Of a stretch of 64,000 nt of DNA, positions 11,071 to 23,800 are shown in pieces. The translations under genes were made by a program, and so were the position numbers. The first letter of the stretch is position 1. Every line of letters begins with the position of its first letter. The notes beneath the pieces were generated by a model. It was not told the DNA's origin, ran no database searches, and was given only the letters and a program-made list of their open reading frames with translations. This DNA comes from Hibiscus mutabilis (Eukaryota > Streptophyta > Magnoliopsida > Malvales > Malvaceae): contig CM033744.1 of the NCBI GenBank assembly GCA_019671005.1, positions 10,656,128-10,720,127 of the forward strand. The letters run 5' to 3'.

Positions 11071-12150
11071 TGTAACGCCCCGATTTTGGGTCTAGATGTT
11101 TTGGGGTTCGTTTTGAGGGTCCGGTGGACCGATATTAGAGATTCGAGTTGGTTTCGGGATTAAATCGGATTAAATATTTTTGAAGGTGATAAAATTGTGG
11201 AAAATATTCTAAAATCATTATTTAATATATTAATGATTTTGGTGAAATCAATTTTGGAAAACGAGTTTTGGAAATTGGACATTTTGGACTAGTGACCAAA
11301 ATGCAAACTTTGAAAACTATTTTTGGTGATTGTTTTGTAAAGAGTCAAAACTTTGAAATTTTAAGGAGCTAATTGTCCGAAAAGTCTAATATCAGAATTT
11401 ATCCCTTAATTGGCTATTTTTAAAGTGTTTTGGAAAATATAAATATGTTGGGGATAATTAATTTGATAATTAAAGCTTTTAACAAAAAAAATCACGTAAC
11501 AACTTTCTCTCAAATATTTTCTCTCAAAGTCTCTCCAGCCAAACATCAATTTCTTCTTCTAAATCTTCAGGTAAATCTTTCTTTTCTTAAATCTTTTATT
11601 TTTAAAAGATTTCTTGTTGTTAATTTACCAAAACCTTATTGTTTTAACTTTATTTTCTCATGCAAATCATCCAATTAAGGGAGCAAGCATCCATTAGAGG
11701 TAATGTTCGTTCTCCTCTTCTAATGAAAGGTTCTTTACTGAAATGCCCAATTTGTTGACTCTTTACAATTGTTTTCTAATGTGTTTTGATTGTTTAATTA
11801 AGGAAAATTGGTTTAAATATGTGTTAATTGATGAGATTCGTGGATCTTCGTAATTGATCTATTTTTCTGGGTTTATGATCAGATTAGATCATGTTTTTGA
11901 TGTTCAATTGAGTTGATAACTTGGTTTTAACATTGTAATCCCGAAATAAGTTGAATCTCTAATGTTTAAGGTTGTTCGTTAAGGGTTTTGGGAGGTTAAT
12001 GGAGTTTAATCATCGCTGGAAGTAAAAGGATGTTGTTAAAGAGTTTTTAGATGTTAATTGATGAGGTTTGATGTATCGAATCGTTATATTATGGAAGGGT
12101 TAAGTTTTGGAAGTGTTTGAGGATGTTTTCGATAAGTTTCGGATGGTTTG
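11071..12150 (+). repeat. Element A 5' LTR, first segment
   Basis: It begins TGTAACGCCCCGATTTTGGG and matches 41400-42479 almost base for base. It stops at GGTTTG (12146-12150), where element B begins; the LTR resumes at 34176. The A+T-rich sequence includes a CT-rich stretch near 11500-11600. No gene. Confidence 0.92.
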
Positions 12151-12377
12151 TGTAAAACCTATGTTTGATTTTGATATAACAAATTATCTAATGACTAAAT
12201 TGAAAAACAAAATAAATTTTTAAGTACTCAAAAGTCTCATAAAATGACAAGAAAAATTTCTTTGAAGTCCAAAACTTAAACCCAAAATTTTCTAAGTGTT
12301 TTCAAGCCAAACTACACAATCATGCCCAGGCGTATCGATACACCCCTTGGTATTTCGATACGGAAATTGGCTACTGG
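12151..12377 (+). repeat. Element B 5' LTR, first segment
   Basis: Matches 32835-33060 of the 3' LTR. The palindromic motif array begins here (CGTATCGATACAC near 12331, TTTCGATACGG near 12352). It stops at CTACTGG, where element C inserted; ACTGG (12373-12377) is repeated at 24367-24371. Confidence 0.92.
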
Positions 12378-15300
12378 TGTAACCCCTCGACCCGGTCTAG
12401 ACGCCCAACCACATCAAGAAGGCTACATTAGGTTTGCCATAGCAAACCGAAGAGATACAACCAAACCCAATCCATTTTTTTCTTTTTATCCTTTCTAGAT
12501 GCCAATCGGGCATCAATTTGACATCTAATTGATCACATTTGCAAATTTGGGAGCAAATCGTAAATAAAGAAAATTTTTGTATTAAAACTCATTTTTAAGT
12601 TACCAATCTTTAATTAGTCAGATTTCAAACCTTCATCTCAATTTGATCATTCATGCTCATACAATCTCATGGACAAGTTCCGGGGACTAAAATGCAATGA
12701 AAGCAAAACTGCCAAGATAAATTATAGAAAACGGCCTTGGGTATCGGTATGTGAGTCACCGTAACGATACGCCAAGACAGGTATCGATACACCATAACGA
12801 ACTTACCTAACTTTTGAATTTTTTTAACATACGTACCGGTACGCTTACATGGGTATCGGTACACGGGTTTGGATTGAAAAAGTGAAATTCCAGAGGCTAG
12901 AGTGTGTACCGATACACCATTGCCCGTATCGATACGCCAAGCCAAAAATGCCCTAGCGTACCGATTCCCCAGACCAGAAAATGTCCAACCCTACCGATAT
13001 GGTCCCCCGCGTATCGGTACGCCTGGACCTGTAATGCACAAACTGCAGGTTTCTCATTCTAAAAGCATTCTCAAACCATTCTAACATACTCATAACATAA
13101 CCTAGCATACCAAGCATATCACAATCATTCAGGCTTCACAAATTCAACATCGCAATAAGACATCGTCCAACAAAGAGATTCTATAGTCATGATTCCTAAT
13201 TTCCATCCAAGCAACATGTCAAAATGGTAAACCAGCATCAAAACAAACATTAAAGGCCATTTACAACCCAAAAGCAACTAAATAAACATGCTCAAACAAG
13301 GAGTTCCACAAAAAATCTCCCAAAACAGAATAGGTACCCCATTGCCCTTATTCTTTATAGTCTAAACCAAGACATACTTTGGAAACAAGTCTTGCCAATA
13401 TCCCCTTGCTTCTTGCTACCTTCCAAGACCTCAATTATCTACATTGATGGACAACAAGAGCGTAACCACACAAGGCTTAGTGAGAAATGCTCCAAACAAC
13501 CACCATCAATGCATTTAAAACCATTTATTTAACACCATCCTTTAAAAAAAACATCATCATCATCATGCCACTTTTGAAAACGTGCACTTTATATCATTAA
13601 AACCAGCATAATAAACCATATGCTACATGTATCATTAATCAACAGCAAATCCCATTGCTAACCATCCACTTAAGCCTTCCTATGCATTACTACCAAATGC
13701 AAAGCTTAAGGAGAAACATGTATAAATCACATTATACAACATAAAACATTTCAATGATACATTAACAATTATATTGGCTTACAAGTGATCAGTATCAAGT
13801 CCATTAACAAAAGTGTTCATCGGATACATGAATTCAACAAGTGTTAACCCAACACTTCAAGCCATCTCAACCGGAATAGCGATACAATCACAATCGCAAT
13901 ACAATATCAACCGGGCACAATAACAACCGGGTACACTTTCAACCTATAGGGAAACCCATCCTTCTGATCGGTTAGATGCTTAACCCCACTAACATGAGTA
14001 TTCGGTACCGTTAAACCCCTCTACCGTTAAACCCCACTAACACGTCTTCAACAAGTGTTAACCCAACACTTCAAGGCATCTTAACTGGAATAGCGATACA
14101 ATCACAATCATGGTACAATAACAACCGGTTACACTTTCAACCCACATGGAAACCTATCCCTCTCATCAGTTAGATGCTTAACCCCACTAACGGGAGTATT
14201 CGGTACCGTTAAACCCCTCTACCGTTAGGGTGCTTGGATGGAGTATTCGGTACACAATATAAACCCCTCAACATCCAAGACGACTTATTTTACAGTGCAC
14301 TAAATCCTATGGCTAGCCAACTATATCCAATAACAATTTTAAAACCACATCACTTGCCAATATAATTAACCATTTAACATTTACCTCACTGTTTTAAACA
14401 AGCAATAACCAAAACACTTTTCCAAAGCAACAACCACAAGTATAAACCACATACTTACAAGGATCACTTACCATGTGCATCCTTCAGCATTTCATGCTTA
14501 AAACCAGTTTATCAAATACTTTAAAACATGCTTAAACGGTAGGTAACATGTAAATTAAAACAAGTGCATAAAACCATTTCAAATCAGCACGACCAAGAGA
14601 GATATCCACTTTATACTTACTTCCGAGTCTAGGTAAGCATTTCAAGCTCTACCATAACTCCCAAAACTCTGTTTCCAAAACATCAGAATACTTTAAACCA
14701 CGTTTTCACTCACCGATACGCGAAACCTTGATTTACCGACGCGAAATCAAGTATCTGAAGCCTCCAACGCTTCTCCAATTACTTCCGGATCAACCTCCCC
14801 TATTTTTACCACAAAACAACAGATGATTAATGCATCATAATGCATTCTAAACACAACAAACACAATCCTCCTCAGACTTCCACAACACCCTCACAATTAA
14901 CCCTCCACAACAACCGAAATCAAGACCAAAGCACTTCGATTCACAACCCAGTCAACATCTATCAACCTAGCATCATTTCAACACCAAAACACATCTAAAA
15001 ACAGATCCAAGACAACCTACCACCTCCAGCAACCTAACAACCATAATTACAACACGAAACCTCAAAACTAACAACCTAAACAAATAGAGACTTTTATATT
15101 TCGGGATTCCATTGATAAAAATCACTTATCAACATTGTTAAACATCCAAAATATGAGTCAAATCACCATTACATACTAGAAATCAGATTCAATTTGCGAA
15201 TTAACATATTTTCCCCAAAGATCTCATTAAATCATTAGAAAATCATCAAAATCAAATTAGAAATGCAAAAGCAAGGATCAAATGCTTGGGAATTTCAATA

Positions 15301-15953
15301 AAGAACCATACAATAAAGGAGATCTCAGACTTTACCCTTATTGTGAAGTTTCTCCCTCAATTGATTTCTGAAAAGCTAAGAAATCACAAGATTAATGTGA
15401 GATTTTGTATAAACAATCTTTGTAAAACAATTTGGAACAATAAAATCAAATTAGAAACCACCCCACCTCCGAAAATTTGATGAAATCTGAGTGTTTGGCT
15501 GAGGAGAGAATAGAGAGAAAAAGTTGAGAGAAAATGACGTGATGTTTGTTTAAGAAAAGATAAGCACCTTTTTAACAAAATCCACTTTAATTATTAATTA
15601 AAGTACATGTTTAAATTAATTAAATTAAGGGGTAAACCTTCAGAAACAAATTGGAAAAATAGCTCCTTAAAGATTCTAAGTATTTGACCCTTTTCATTTT
15701 AGTCACTAGAAAAGCACAGTTTTCAAAACTTTCATTTTGGTCACTAACCAAAATGTCCACCTTCCAAAACTAATTTTTCAAAATTGATTCCACCATTATT
15801 AAATATATAATTAATAATGATTTTTAAACATTTTTCCATAATTTTCCAACACCGAAAATATACGATCCCGAAACTGACTCAAATCTCTACTCTAGTCCAC
15901 CAAACCGGCTAATAACCCACTAAACTGCTAAGCCCTAAAACTGGGGTGTTACA
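12378..15953 (-). repeat. Element C 3' LTR (left on the plus strand)
   Basis: Starts TGTAACCCCTCGACCCGG and ends GGGGTGTTACA on the plus strand; collinear with 20872-24366. Compared with the other LTR it lacks about 50 bases near 12500 and carries an extra direct duplication of about 214 bp (units starting near 13841 and 14055, with repeated AACCCAACACTTC and CGGTACCGTTAAACCCC phrases). It has the palindromic motif array at 12740-13025. No protein-coding gene is evident in it. Confidence 0.92.
12740..13025 (-). promoter_or_regulatory. Palindromic motif array in the left LTR of element C
   Basis: By eye at least ten variants of CGTAYCGRTACG, for example AACGATACGCC (about 12763), GTATCGATACACC (12782), GTACCGGTACGC (12835), GTACCGATACACC (12906), CCCGTATCGATACGCC (12924) and GCGTATCGGTACGCC (13009). 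In element orientation it sits just upstream of a TATA-like TATAATTTA (12718-12726 reversed), as expected for the end of U3. Confidence 0.7.
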
Positions 15954-15955
15954 AA

Positions 15956-15967
15956 TCTCCCCCACTT
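15956..15967 (-). other. Polypurine tract of element C
   Basis: AAGTGGGGGAGA on the minus strand, followed by TT and the LTR start TGTAACACC. The same tract is present in element A. Confidence 0.85.
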
Positions 15968-15984
15968 AAGAAATTTCGTCCTTG

Positions 15985-17570
15985 AAATTTACCTGGAGGA
16001 AACAGGTGCAGAAACTGCTTCACCATATCTGACTTGCGTTCCCACGTGGCTTCCTCACCTTAACCAGCTCGACTGTTTTGCCACGAAGCACCTTACTGCT
16101 GGTATCAAGAATCTCTACTGGTTCCTCATCATAAGATAGGTCTGGTCTCAACTCGATCTCTTCCACCGGCATGATATGCGATGGATCTGACCTATACCCC
16201 GCAACATCGAAACGTGGAACACATCATGAATCTTTCCCAACTCTGGAGGTAACCTCAAACAGTATGCAACAGAACCCACACGCTTGATGACCTCGTATGG
16301 TCCAATGAACCTCGGGCTAAGCTTCTTTTTTCGCCCAAAATGCAACACCTTTTTCCAGGGCGACACTTTCAAAAATACTTTATCACTCACAGTGTACTCT
16401 ATATCCCTACGCTTCAAATCCGTATAGGATTTCTGGTGATCTGCAGCCGCTTTTAAGCGCTCACATATCAACTTTACCTTTTCGGTCGTGCCTTTCAAGA
16501 CATTGGGCATAGACACAAACTTTTCCCCCGCTTCTGCCCAACACACGGGCGTACGACACTTCTTGCCATACAACGCCTCATAAGGGGCCATCTGTATGCT
16601 AGCATGATAACTGTTATTGTAAGCAAACTCCACCAGTGGCAACTGCATCTCCCAAGTTCCCTGGTACTCAATAACACAACACCTTAGCATATCCTCGAGA
16701 ACCTGAATCAGTCGCTCCGACTGGCCATCCGACTGAGGGTGGTACGAGGTACTGAAACTCAACCGGTTTCCCAAATCACGATGTAAACTCACCAAAAACC
16801 TTGCGGTGAACTGCGGATCCCTATCTGAAACTATAGATTTGGGCACCCTGTGCAAACGCACTATCTCAGAGATATACAACTCAGCCAATCGGTCCAAGGT
16901 ATCCGTAGTATGCACTGGAAAAAAATGCATACACTTCGTAAACCGATCTACGATCACCTAGATGGAATCCTTTTTGGCCGGCGTCAAAGGCAGCCTAGAC
17001 ACAAAATCCATGGTGATTCTTTCCCACTTCTATTATGGTATCTTCAACGGTTGCAACAACCTGGAAGGAAATTGATGCCCAGCCTTTATCCGCTGACAAA
17101 CCATTCACCGAGCTACAAAATCAGCCACACCCCTCTTCAATCCAACCCAATAGTACTCCTCCTTCAACCCTCGATACATCTTAGTACTACCAGGATGCAT
17201 AGCAAAAGGACTAGCATGTGCCTCAGTCAAAATAGTATGCCTCAACTCTTCGTCCTTGGGCACCACTATTCGACCTCTGAAACACAACACCCCATCATCG
17301 TTGAAATGAAAATCCATAGGATTTCCATCCTTGATGTCTTCCACATGAGATACCAAACTCCCATCACACGGTTTCTTCTCCTTAATCTTCTGCGACAAGG
17401 ACGGCTTCACTTGCAACTCAGCCAACAAACCTCCGTCATTCGTCACACTCAATCTAGCAAACATGGCTCTCAACTCCACAGCCGCTTTCCTACTCAAAAT
17501 ATCTGCTACAACATTGGCTTTCCCCGGATGATACTCAATGGTCAGATCATAATCCTTAAGCAACTCCAAC
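15985..17570 (-). pseudogene. Element C integrase with chromodomain-like tail
   Basis: From 17570 downward: the end of RNase H (ELLKDYDLTIEYHPGKANVVAD), then an HHCC zinc region (HTILTEAHASPFAMHPGSTK at about 17190-17250). The core follows, with VDRFTK, SDRDPQF and HPQSDGQSE, giving the D-D-E residues (16580-16960). The GPY motif (RFIGPYEV) is near 16290, HDVFHVSML near 16210, and a partial chromodomain (VEILDTSSKVLRGKTVELVK) at 16070-16130, where a deletion removes its middle. A stop separates the zinc region from the core near 16960. The enzyme would integrate element cDNA; the chromodomain tail of this lineage is thought to bind histone marks. Confidence 0.88.
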
Positions 17571-18040
17571 CATCTACGTTGCCTAAGATTCAGCTCCTTC
17601 TACGACATCAGATATTTCAAGCTCTTATGATCCGTGTAAACCATACATTTCTCACCATACAGATAATGCCTCCAGATCTTCAAGGCTAAAACTATCGCTG
17701 CAAGCTCAAGATCGTGAGTAGGATAGTTACATTCATGCACCTTCAACTGCCTAGATGTATACGCCACTACCTTACCCTCCTACATCAACACGCAACCAAG
17801 CCCAACATACGACGCATCACTATAAACAACATACTCCTTCCCCGATTCTGGTTGAACCAAAATTGGAGCTCGCATCAAGGCTTCCTTCAGCCTTTCGAAA
17901 GCTCGCTGCCTACCCTCCGTCCACTCAAACTTAACATTCTTCTGTAGCAACTTTGTTAGCGGAGCTGCCACACTAGAGAAACCTTCCACAAACCTCCGGT
18001 AATAACCTGCCAAACCGAGGAAACTCCTAACTTCCGTCAT
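17570..18040 (-). pseudogene. Element C RNase H
   Basis: The minus-strand frame 18040-17780 starts TEVRSFLGLAGYYRRFVEGF and includes PLTKLLQKN and VVYSDASYVGLGCVLM (RNase H catalytic Asp in YSDAS). An in-frame stop at about 17780 splits it from its C-terminal half (17570-17770, SYPTHDLELAA-type region and the YKSLKYL phrase). It continues from RT after a single stop near 18056. Confidence 0.85.
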
Positions 18041-18055
18041 AGACTTGGGCTCCTT

Positions 18056-18784
18056 CTAACCTATTACAGCCTTAACCTTATGTGGATCGACACGAATTCC
18101 TTCGACCGACACAACATGCCCAAGAAACACAACTTTCTTAAGCCAAAACTCACATTTGCTTAACTTAGCATACAACTGATTCTCTATCAGTTTCTGAAAC
18201 ACAATTCGCAAATGGCTATCATGATCCTCCTTGGTACGAGAGTACACCAGGATATCATCGATAAACACCACCACAAACTGATCCAAAAACTCATGAAACA
18301 CACGGTTCATCATGTCCATAAAAGCAGCCGGAGCATTGGTCAAACCAAACGGCATCACAAGAAATTTGTAATGACCGTATCTTGTACAGAAAGCTGTTCT
18401 GGGCACATCCATCTCCTTCACCCTTAACTGATAGTACCTTGACCTCAGATCTATCTTGGAAAATACTGAAGCTCCCCTGAACTGATCAAACAAATCATCA
18501 ATCAGCGGTAAGGGATACTTGTTCTTTATTGTCAACTTATTTAGCTGCCGGTAATCTATACACATCCGTAACGTACCATCTTTCTTCTTAACAAACAACA
18601 CTGGCGCTCCCCACGGTGAAATACTGGGTCTAATAAAGCCCCGATCCAACAACTCCTGCAACTGCATCTTCAACTCCTTCAATTCTTTCGGAGCCATATG
18701 GTACGGAGCAATCGGTACTGGTACAGTGCCCAAAAAAACCTCGATGCCAAACTCTACCTCATGGTTAGGTGGCAACCCTGGCAA
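18056..18784 (-). CDS. Element C reverse transcriptase (intact RT domain, part of a broken polyprotein)
   Basis: The 242-codon frame has the full run of Ty3/gypsy RT motifs: PYHMAPKELKELK, GFIRPSISPWGAPVLFVKKK, RMCIDYRQLNKLTIKNKYPLP, a D-L-R region (FSKIDLRSRYYQLRV), FGLTNAPAAFMDMMN and the catalytic FIDDILVYS. It ends in FLGHVVSVEGIRVDP. All three catalytic Asp positions are present. It copies element RNA into DNA in the cytoplasmic particle. Upstream stops near 18830 detach it from protease, so it is unlikely to be made as a mature polyprotein. Confidence 0.92.
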   Translation of the reverse strand: MPGLPPNHEVEFGIEVFLGTVPVPIAPYHMAPKELKELKMQLQELLDRGFIRPSISPWGAPVLFVKKKDGTLRMCIDYRQLNKLTIKNKYPLPLIDDLFDQFRGASVFSKIDLRSRYYQLRVKEMDVPRTAFCTRYGHYKFLVMPFGLTNAPAAFMDMMNRVFHEFLDQFVVVFIDDILVYSRTKEDHDSHLRIVFQKLIENQLYAKLSKCEFWLKKVVFLGHVVSVEGIRVDPHKVKAVIG

Positions 18785-18899
18785 TTCCTCCGGAAAAACA
18801 CCCGAAAACTCATATATGGTGCGAACATCCTACACTCTCAACTCCATTGATCCAGGATTCATAACACAAGCCAAATAAGCCTGACATCCCGACCAATAT

Positions 18900-19290
18900 T
18901 CATCTTGCCTCCAAAGCCAAAACAACACTAGAAAAAAACTTGGCATTTTTGCCAACAACCACCACCTCATAATCATCCGACAACCTCAAAGATATCCGCT
19001 TAGTCTCAAAATCCACCACAACCCGATGTTTGGTCAACCAATCCATACCCAAGATCACATCAAAACCATGGAATGGTAGCTCCATCAAGTCTACGACAAA
19101 CACATGTCCCTGAACCCTTAGCAAACACCTACGATAGAACCTCCTAACCACGACCATCACTCTAAGAGAACTAGTCACTCTAACTCCCACATTAAGAATT
19201 TCAACAGATATATTAAGCAACTCAGCATGCTCACTCAAAATGTATGAATGAGTAGATCCAGAATCAACCAACGAATTCAATGACAAAGAC
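18900..19290 (-). pseudogene. Element C aspartic protease
   Basis: The minus-strand frame contains SLVDSGSTHSYI, the retroviral-type protease active site DSG, and GFDVILGMDWL, the conserved ILGMDWL flap-end motif. The frame ends at both sides in stops. It would cleave the gag-pol polyprotein. Confidence 0.88.
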
Positions 19291-19329
19291 TAAAGGGTAA
19301 AAGTACCTGCAATCACATCGGAGTCATTG

Positions 19330-20584
19330 CGACCCTCACATGCGCATACACCCTAGCAGGTCCACCTTCCTCAGGCTGGATAACAACAGTATGAGCCACA
19401 ATCTTTTGTCCCCCATCTCGATGCTGAAACGGTCTGTGACCACAACCCCACTGTAGAACAACAACAGATGCAGCACCCTACCCACCTCGAGCCAACAACG
19501 GACAATTACGCCCCTGGTGGTCTCCTGACCCACAACTCCAAAAAACATTAGCCACCACAGGCGCAGGAGCCTGACCCTCCCTGGCCAACAATGGGCAATC
19601 TCGCCTCAAATGGTCTCAGGATCCGTAAACCCAACAAGTTCTATACAAGGCTCTGACCTAGGCTCCCTACCCCTGGACTCCAAGCCCCACAACACCTCCA
19701 CCTTGCCTCGGCTCCAGATGAAACCTCATGTCATAGTGTCTCTTGCCCTTACCACCGCTATAACCCGAATCAGCAGCTCTCGTACCCGAGCTTAAACCTC
19801 ATGATCCATAAGCCAAGCCTAAATTCTGCTCCACATCCTTGGCTCGTGAAACCAACACATCAAAATTGGTATAATCTGCAACAAGCATGTATGTCTTAAC
19901 ATCTTGTACAAGCCCATAATAGAAACGATCACATCGAGTACGCTCGTCAGGAACTATCTCGGGTGTATACTGACTCAGCCTCACGAACTACACCTTGTAT
20001 TCTACAACAGACATACTGCCTTGCACCAAGCCATGAACTATCGCTTCTTCTCATCTTGATATCGGACTCCCAAAAACTTCTTCCCAAAAACCTCACAGAA
20101 AAACTCCCAAGTCACATTTCCGGTCGCCATACCCGATATAGTGGTAGTCTACCATGTATAGGCATTACCCTGCAACAGGGAAATAGCACAACCCAACTTA
20201 CGGGCATCGGTGCACCCCATCTGGCACAATATCCTCTCAGTACTGGCCAACCAACCCTCAGAAGCCTCAGGTGACAACCCTCGGAGCTCAACTCAGCCCA
20301 AACTACGAAAGACGCTCAAGCGGCAAACCTTTCCCATCAACCAGTGGTGCTGGCACATGAAAACCCGCAATTGTTGCCTGAAACTCACCGGTCATGGCCT
20401 GTATCAACGGTGCCATATCACCCATCCCTGGCCCAGCCAGCACAGGTGGTACTTGCTACATTCCCTCATGTGGATTAGGTGCGGGCGGTGGCAACCCTTC
20501 AGGAGGTACAACTTCTCCTTCATCATCCTGCCTAGCGGCAATAGCAATCGCACTAGATCGCAACTCTCTCCTCGATCCCATCAT
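19330..20584 (-). pseudogene. Element C gag (capsid and nucleocapsid)
   Basis: The start is ATG at 20584 or 20581 (MGSRREL) on the minus strand, followed by a Pro-rich segment (20440-20520) and IQAMTGEF. The capsid core has W..LLQGNAYTWW near 20160 and TWEFF near 20120, then a fragment at 19799-19984 (RLSQYTPEIVPDERTRCDRF...). The nucleocapsid end (19400-19640) is degraded, and a clean CCHC knuckle is not readable. Many stops. Gag would form the particle. Confidence 0.8.
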
Positions 20585-20854
20585 GCTAAAATATATCTAA
20601 GGCACGATAATCATTTCAAAACAAAACAGTCAGGCCAGTCTCAAGCAAGGATTCCAAGACTTTCATTTCAAAAATCAAAACTTTCCAGACTATAATAATA
20701 AGGCAATGGGTACCCCAAAACATCCCCAACATAGCATACGACCACCAACATTCATATATCAATCACCGTGCATAACAATCAGCGTACATATAACAATCAC
20801 CATGCAAATCAAACATGGAAACAACATAGCAACCTCCCAAACAAACCAAACCTA
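20585..20854 (-). other. Untranslated leader of element C
   Basis: A+T-rich, noncoding stretch between primer site and gag start on the minus strand; nothing else seen. Confidence 0.6.
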
Positions 20855-20866
20855 GCTCTAATACCA
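20855..20866 (-). other. Primer-binding site of element C (initiator tRNA-Met type)
   Basis: TGGTATTAGAGC on the minus strand, one base different from the standard plant iMet site TGGTATCAGAGC; a few bases downstream of the 5' LTR end. Element A has the same variant. Confidence 0.85.
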
Positions 20867-20871
20867 CCAAA

Positions 20872-23800
20872 TGTATCCCCCTCGACCCGATCTAGACGCC
20901 CAACCACATTAAGAAGGCTACATTAGGTTTGTCGTACCAAACCGAAGAGATAAAACCAAAATAGTCCATTTTTTTCTTTTTATCCTTTCTAGATGCCAAT
21001 TATTAACCCTACATGTTCATACAAACATTAGGTGCAACCCCAACTCAATCGGGCATCAATTTGACATCCAATTGATCACATTTGCAAATTAGGGACCAAA
21101 TCGCAAATACAGAAAATTTCTGGATTAAAACTTATTTTTAAGTTACCAATCTTTAATTAGTCGGATTTCAAACCTTCATCTCAAATTTCATCTCAATTTG
21201 ATCATTCATGCTCATACAATCTCATAGACAAGTTCCGGGGACTAAAATGCAATGAAGCAACATTGCCAAGCTAAATTACAGAAAATGCCCCTGGGTATCG
21301 GTACGTGAGTCACCATACCGATACATATAGAATTGTCCTGTACCGATAGACCAAGGCATGTATCAATACGCCATCTTGAACTTATATAACTTTTGAATTT
21401 TTTTAACATACGTACTGGTACGCTTACATGGGTATGGGTACACGAATTTGGATTGAAAAAGTGAAATTCCATAGGCTAGAATGTCTACCGATACACCATT
21501 GCCCGTATCGATACGCCAAGCCAAAAATGCCCTGGCATACCGATACGCCCTAGCGTGTACCAATTCCCCAGACCAAAAAATGTCCAACCGTACCGATACG
21601 GTCCCCCGCGTATCGGTACGCCTAGACCTATAATGTCACAAACTGCAGGTTTCTCATTCTAAAAGCATTCTCAAACCATTCTAACATACTCATAACATAA
21701 CCCTAGCATACCAAGCATACCACATTCTTTCAGGCTTCACAAATTCAACATTGCAATATGACATCGTCCAACAAATAGATTCTATAGGCATGCTTCCTAA
21801 TTTCCATCCAAGCAACATGTCAAAATGGTAAACTAGCATCAAAACAAACTTTAAAGGCCATTTACAACCCAAAAGCAACTAAATAAACATGCTCAAACAG
21901 GGAGTTCTACAAAACATCTCCCAAAACATAATAGGTACCCCATTGCCCTTTTTCTTTATAGTCTAAACCAAGACATACTTTGGAAACAAGTCTTGCCAAG
22001 ATCCCCTTGCTTCTTGTTGCCTTATAAGACCTCAATTATCTGCATTGATGGACAACAAGAGCGTAAGCACACAAGGCTTAGTGAGGAATGCTCCAAACAA
22101 CCACCATCAATGCATTTAAAACCATTTATTTAACACCATCCTTTAAAAAAAAACATCATCATGCCCTTTTTGAAAACATGCACTTTATATCATTAAAACC
22201 AGCATAATAAACCATATGCTACATGTATCATTAATCAATAGCAAATCCCATTGCTAATCCTCCACTTAAGCCTTCCCATGCATTACTACCAAATGCAAAG
22301 CTTTAAGGAGAAACATGTATAAATCACATTATACAACATAAAACATTTCAGTGATACATTAACAATTATATTGGCTTACAAGTGATCAGTATCAAGTCCA
22401 TTAACAAAAGTGTTCATCGGATACACGAATTCAACAAGTGTTAACCCAACACTTCAAGCCATCTCAACCAGAATAGCGATACAATCACAATCGCGGTACA
22501 ATAACAACCAGGCACAATAACAACCGGGTACACTTTCAACCTACAGGGAAACCCGTCCTCCTGATCGGTTAGATGCTTAACCCCACTAACATGAGTATTC
22601 GGTACCGTTAAACCCCTCTACCGTTAGGGTACTTGGATGGAGTATTCGGTACACAATATAAACCCCTCAACATCCAAGGCGACTTATTTTACAGTGCACT
22701 CAATCCTATGACCGGCCAACTATATCCGATAACAATTTTAAAACCACATCAGTTATCAATATAATTAACCATTTAACATTTACCTCAATGTTTTAAACAA
22801 GCATTAACCAAAACACTTTTCCAAAGCAACGGCCATGCTTTAAACCACAAGTATAAACCACATACTTACTAGGATCACTTACCATGTGCATCCTTCAGCA
22901 TTTCATGCTTAAAACCAGAGTATCAACTACTTTAAAACATGCTTAAACAGTAGGTAACATGTAAATTAAAACAAGTGCATAAAACCATTTCAAACTAGCA
23001 CGACCGAGAGAGATATCCATATTATACTTACTTCTGAGTCTAGGTAAGCGTTTCAAGCTCTACCATAACTCCCAAAACTCTGTTTCCAAAACATCAAAAC
23101 GCTTTAAACCACGTTTTCACTCACCGATACGCGAAACCTCGATTCACCGATGCAAAATCAAGTATCTGAAGCCTCCAACGCTTCTCCAATTACTTCCGGA
23201 TCAGCCTCCCCTATTTTTACCACAAAACAACAGAGGATTAATGAATCATAATGCATTCTAAACACAACAAACACAATCCTCCTCGGACTTCCACAACACC
23301 CTCACAATTAACCCTCCACAACAACCAAAATCAAGACCAAAGCACTTCGATTCACAACCCATCCAACATCTATCAACCTAGCATCATTTCAACACCAAAA
23401 CACATCTAAAAAAAGATCCAAGGCAACCTACCACCTCTAGCAACCTAACAACCATAATTACAACACAAAACCTCAAAACTAACAACGTAAACAAATAGAG
23501 ACTCTTATGTTTTGGGGTTCCATTGATGAAAATCACTTATCAACATTGTTAAACATCCAAAATATGAGTCAAATCACCATTACATACTGGAAATCAGATT
23601 CATTTCGCAAATCAACACATTTCCCCAAATATCTCATTAAATCATTAGAAAATCATCAAAATCTTATTAGAAATGCAAAAGCAATGATCAAATGCTTTGG
23701 AATTTCAATAAAGAACCATACAATAGAGGAGATCTCAGACCTTACCCCTAATTGTGAAGTTTCTCCCTCAATTGATTTGTGAAAAGCTAAGAAATCACAA

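Noticed and set aside
12902..13084. Open frames through the palindrome arrays (also 24550-24922, 33214-33654, 21242-21587)
   Set aside because: The repeats code for recurring Tyr-Arg-Tyr / Asp-Thr phrases only because of the motif itself; they are in LTRs and end at random.
16850..17689. Plus-strand open frame of 279 codons
   Set aside because: It lies antisense to the RNase H/integrase of element C, which has all expected motifs on the minus strand; the plus-strand protein has no recognisable feature.
17714..20695. Further plus-strand frames across element C (for example 18212-18427, 20210-20695)
   Set aside because: Antisense shadows of RT, protease and gag of element C.
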